Assembly (NCBI RefSeq): GCF_002917925.1
Contig: NZ_PPFE01000001.1
Span: 372,001 to 436,000, forward strand
From: Roseovarius confluentis
GTDB lineage: Bacteria > Pseudomonadota > Alphaproteobacteria > Rhodobacterales > Rhodobacteraceae
Length of the DNA stretch: 64,000 nucleotides
Reading direction: 5' to 3'
In this document: one piece after another, positions 63,158 through 64,000 of the stretch
Position numbering within the stretch: position 1 is the first letter of the stretch
Layout: each line of letters starts with the position of its first letter
The notes under the pieces: generated by a model
What the model was told of the DNA's origin: nothing
Databases searched by the model: none
The model's input: only the letters and a program-made list of their open reading frames with translations
Position numbers and translations under genes: made by a program

Positions 63158-63537
63158 CCCGCGGGGCTCCGATCCCCGAGACGGTGACGCTCCACGTGCC
63201 GTTCCGCGTTGTGAAGCGCGGGGGGCGAAAGGAGATGCAGATGCCGGATGGTGCCATGCAACCGCGCCGGACAGACAGCACACTCTTAAAGGCGCTAGCG
63301 CGCGCATTCCGGTGGAAGCGGATGCTGGAGTCGGGAGAGTACGCAACCATCGGCGATTTGGCCCAGAGCGAAGGGATCGCACACTCCTACACGACCCGCG
63401 TGCTGCGGCTCACATTGCTTGCGCCCGACATCCTCGAGACGATCCTGGAAGGGAAGCAGGGTCCGAAGGTAACTCTAGCACGGGTGTTGGAGCAGTTTCC
63501 ATCGGAGTGGAGTGCACAGGAGAGTCAGTTCTGCTGA
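63154..63537 (+). CDS. HTH protein of the recombinase module
   Basis: 127 residues, overlapping the recombinase stop by 4 bp. The C-terminal HTH (LARAFRWKRMLESGEYATIGDLAQSEGIAHSYTTRVLRLTLLAPDI) resembles ParB/KorB-type DNA-binding regions. Proteins of this kind follow the serine recombinase in many alphaproteobacterial elements. It is probably a recombination directionality factor or repressor, by position; no evidence in sequence decides which. Confidence 0.7.
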   Translation: MTRGAPIPETVTLHVPFRVVKRGGRKEMQMPDGAMQPRRTDSTLLKALARAFRWKRMLESGEYATIGDLAQSEGIAHSYTTRVLRLTLLAPDILETILEGKQGPKVTLARVLEQFPSEWSAQESQFC

Positions 63538-63725
63538 CAACACTCTTACGGACATTAAAACTCAGTGCAGCGAATGACCGCTCCGAGCCCAAAATGACAA
63601 ATACTGCGGGTCACCCGAAGGGCGGCGAAGCGCATGAAGCGGACTTTGCAAAGTCTCACTATCTGCCCTTTCTTGCCATTGAACTGGCCAGCAAGATTCG
63701 GCGCTGCGGCTCGGGCAACGATGCT

Positions 63726-63962
63726 TCAGTTTGATCCATTGTCTTCGGCTGGGTTGATTATCTCTCGGAACAGATTTTGCCACTCCCCATCCTCCTTTTT
63801 ATCTATTGCTTGATCGATGGTGGTTTTGTCGGTTGAGAGCACTTGAACAAGTATGTGTCCTTCGTGTTCCTGGGCATGGCTTCGCAGCCGTTCCAGCATC
63901 TCCCTTTGCTCGCTTTTTCCATACGATAGCTTACAAAGTGTTCCGTATTGTTCTTTCGTCAT
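63726..63962 (-). CDS. Hypothetical protein at the window edge
   Basis: 78 residues from ATG 63962; the frame stays open upstream to the window edge (a TTG at 63980 would add six residues), so the gene may start beyond 64000. The protein is polar, Glu/Lys-rich and predicted helical (KSEQREMLERLRSHAQEHEGHILVQVL). No family is recognised. It is on the minus strand, convergent with the recombinase module. The 188-bp gap before it (63538-63725) holds only a short frame without a start signal. Confidence 0.5.
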   Translation of the reverse strand: MTKEQYGTLCKLSYGKSEQREMLERLRSHAQEHEGHILVQVLSTDKTTIDQAIDKKEDGEWQNLFREIINPAEDNGSN

Positions 63963-64000
63963 TCGTACGACAGACGGCAATGCGCTTTGAGGGGGGCCGG

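Larger units (their letters stand above)
49071..63537. mobile_element. Phage/ICE-like integrated element (approximate extent)
   Basis: From the breakpoint in the nuclease gene rightward, gene content changes to mobile families: two serine recombinases at opposite ends, P27 small terminase, ParB-methyltransferase, primase-polymerase/helicase, AlpA-like HTH, DUF2924 module and an IS3 copy. Gene density is lower, composition varies, and chromosomal housekeeping genes are absent. There are no head, tail, portal or large-terminase genes. The right boundary is uncertain: the next gene (63726-63962) is unrecognised and the window ends at 64000. Confidence 0.6.

Overview
This window is GC-rich chromosomal DNA of an alphaproteobacterium, most likely a marine Rhodobacterales (Roseobacter-type) strain. 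The evidence is gene order and family content: rplU-rpmA followed by a LysE exporter, two GNAT genes, obgE, proB and proA; an olsB-olsA ornithine-lipid pair; a ChpT-type phosphotransferase; CtaA; and many ATGA-type gene overlaps. No species can be assigned from the sequence alone.

Bases 1-20,800 are mostly housekeeping. They hold the tail of a histidine kinase, tRNA-Arg(ACG) with a ~0.6 kb integration remnant bounded by a repeat of the tRNA 3' end, a two-subunit molybdenum hydroxylase, an AbrB-type membrane protein, an SDR, an M32 carboxypeptidase behind heme A synthase, TrmJ, a ThiE/TenI-like protein, olsBA, chpT, proline synthesis (proBA), ObgE, ribosomal proteins L21 and L27, two secreted DUF2059 paralogues and tRNA-Ser(CGA).

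Bases 21,183-32,049 hold a LuxR-type response regulator, two separate RND efflux systems (an adaptor plus pump on each strand) around a small cupin, and a TetR regulator. No outer-membrane channel gene is present.

Bases 32,161-45,854 form a catabolic block. On the plus strand lies a TMADH/N-methylproline-demethylase-like FMN/Fe-S enzyme. On the minus strand a run of genes encodes an isochorismatase-fold amidohydrolase, a PucR-type regulator, a flavin reductase fused to a Nudix-like domain, an aldehyde dehydrogenase, an LLM flavin monooxygenase, an alpha/beta hydrolase and an AA_synth protein. Divergent from them is a glycine-betaine-type ABC importer (ATPase, permease, binding protein). The enzyme kit matches the logic of the Rut pyrimidine pathway and of trigonelline-type N-methylpyridinium degradation: import of a zwitterionic N-heterocycle, ring opening by a two-component flavin monooxygenase, aldehyde oxidation, amide hydrolysis, then N-demethylation. 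This is the best candidate for an undescribed or little-described pathway.

Bases 45,855-64,000 are accessory. They contain a decayed serine-recombinase relic, a Tat-exported metallo-beta-lactamase-fold protein and a GAF-LuxR regulator. A chromosomal thermonuclease gene is then cut off where a phage/ICE-like element begins. That element carries a small serine recombinase, P27 small terminase, ParB-methyltransferase, an HNH-like protein, an intact IS3-family insertion with a TTTC target duplication, a low-GC membrane-anchored protein, a 1008-residue primase-polymerase/helicase, small HTH and zinc-ribbon regulators, a sigma-like protein, and a four-gene module (75-aa protein, DUF2924, large serine recombinase, HTH protein). 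No capsid, portal or large terminase genes are visible, so it is a remnant or a non-phage integrative element whose right end may lie outside the window.
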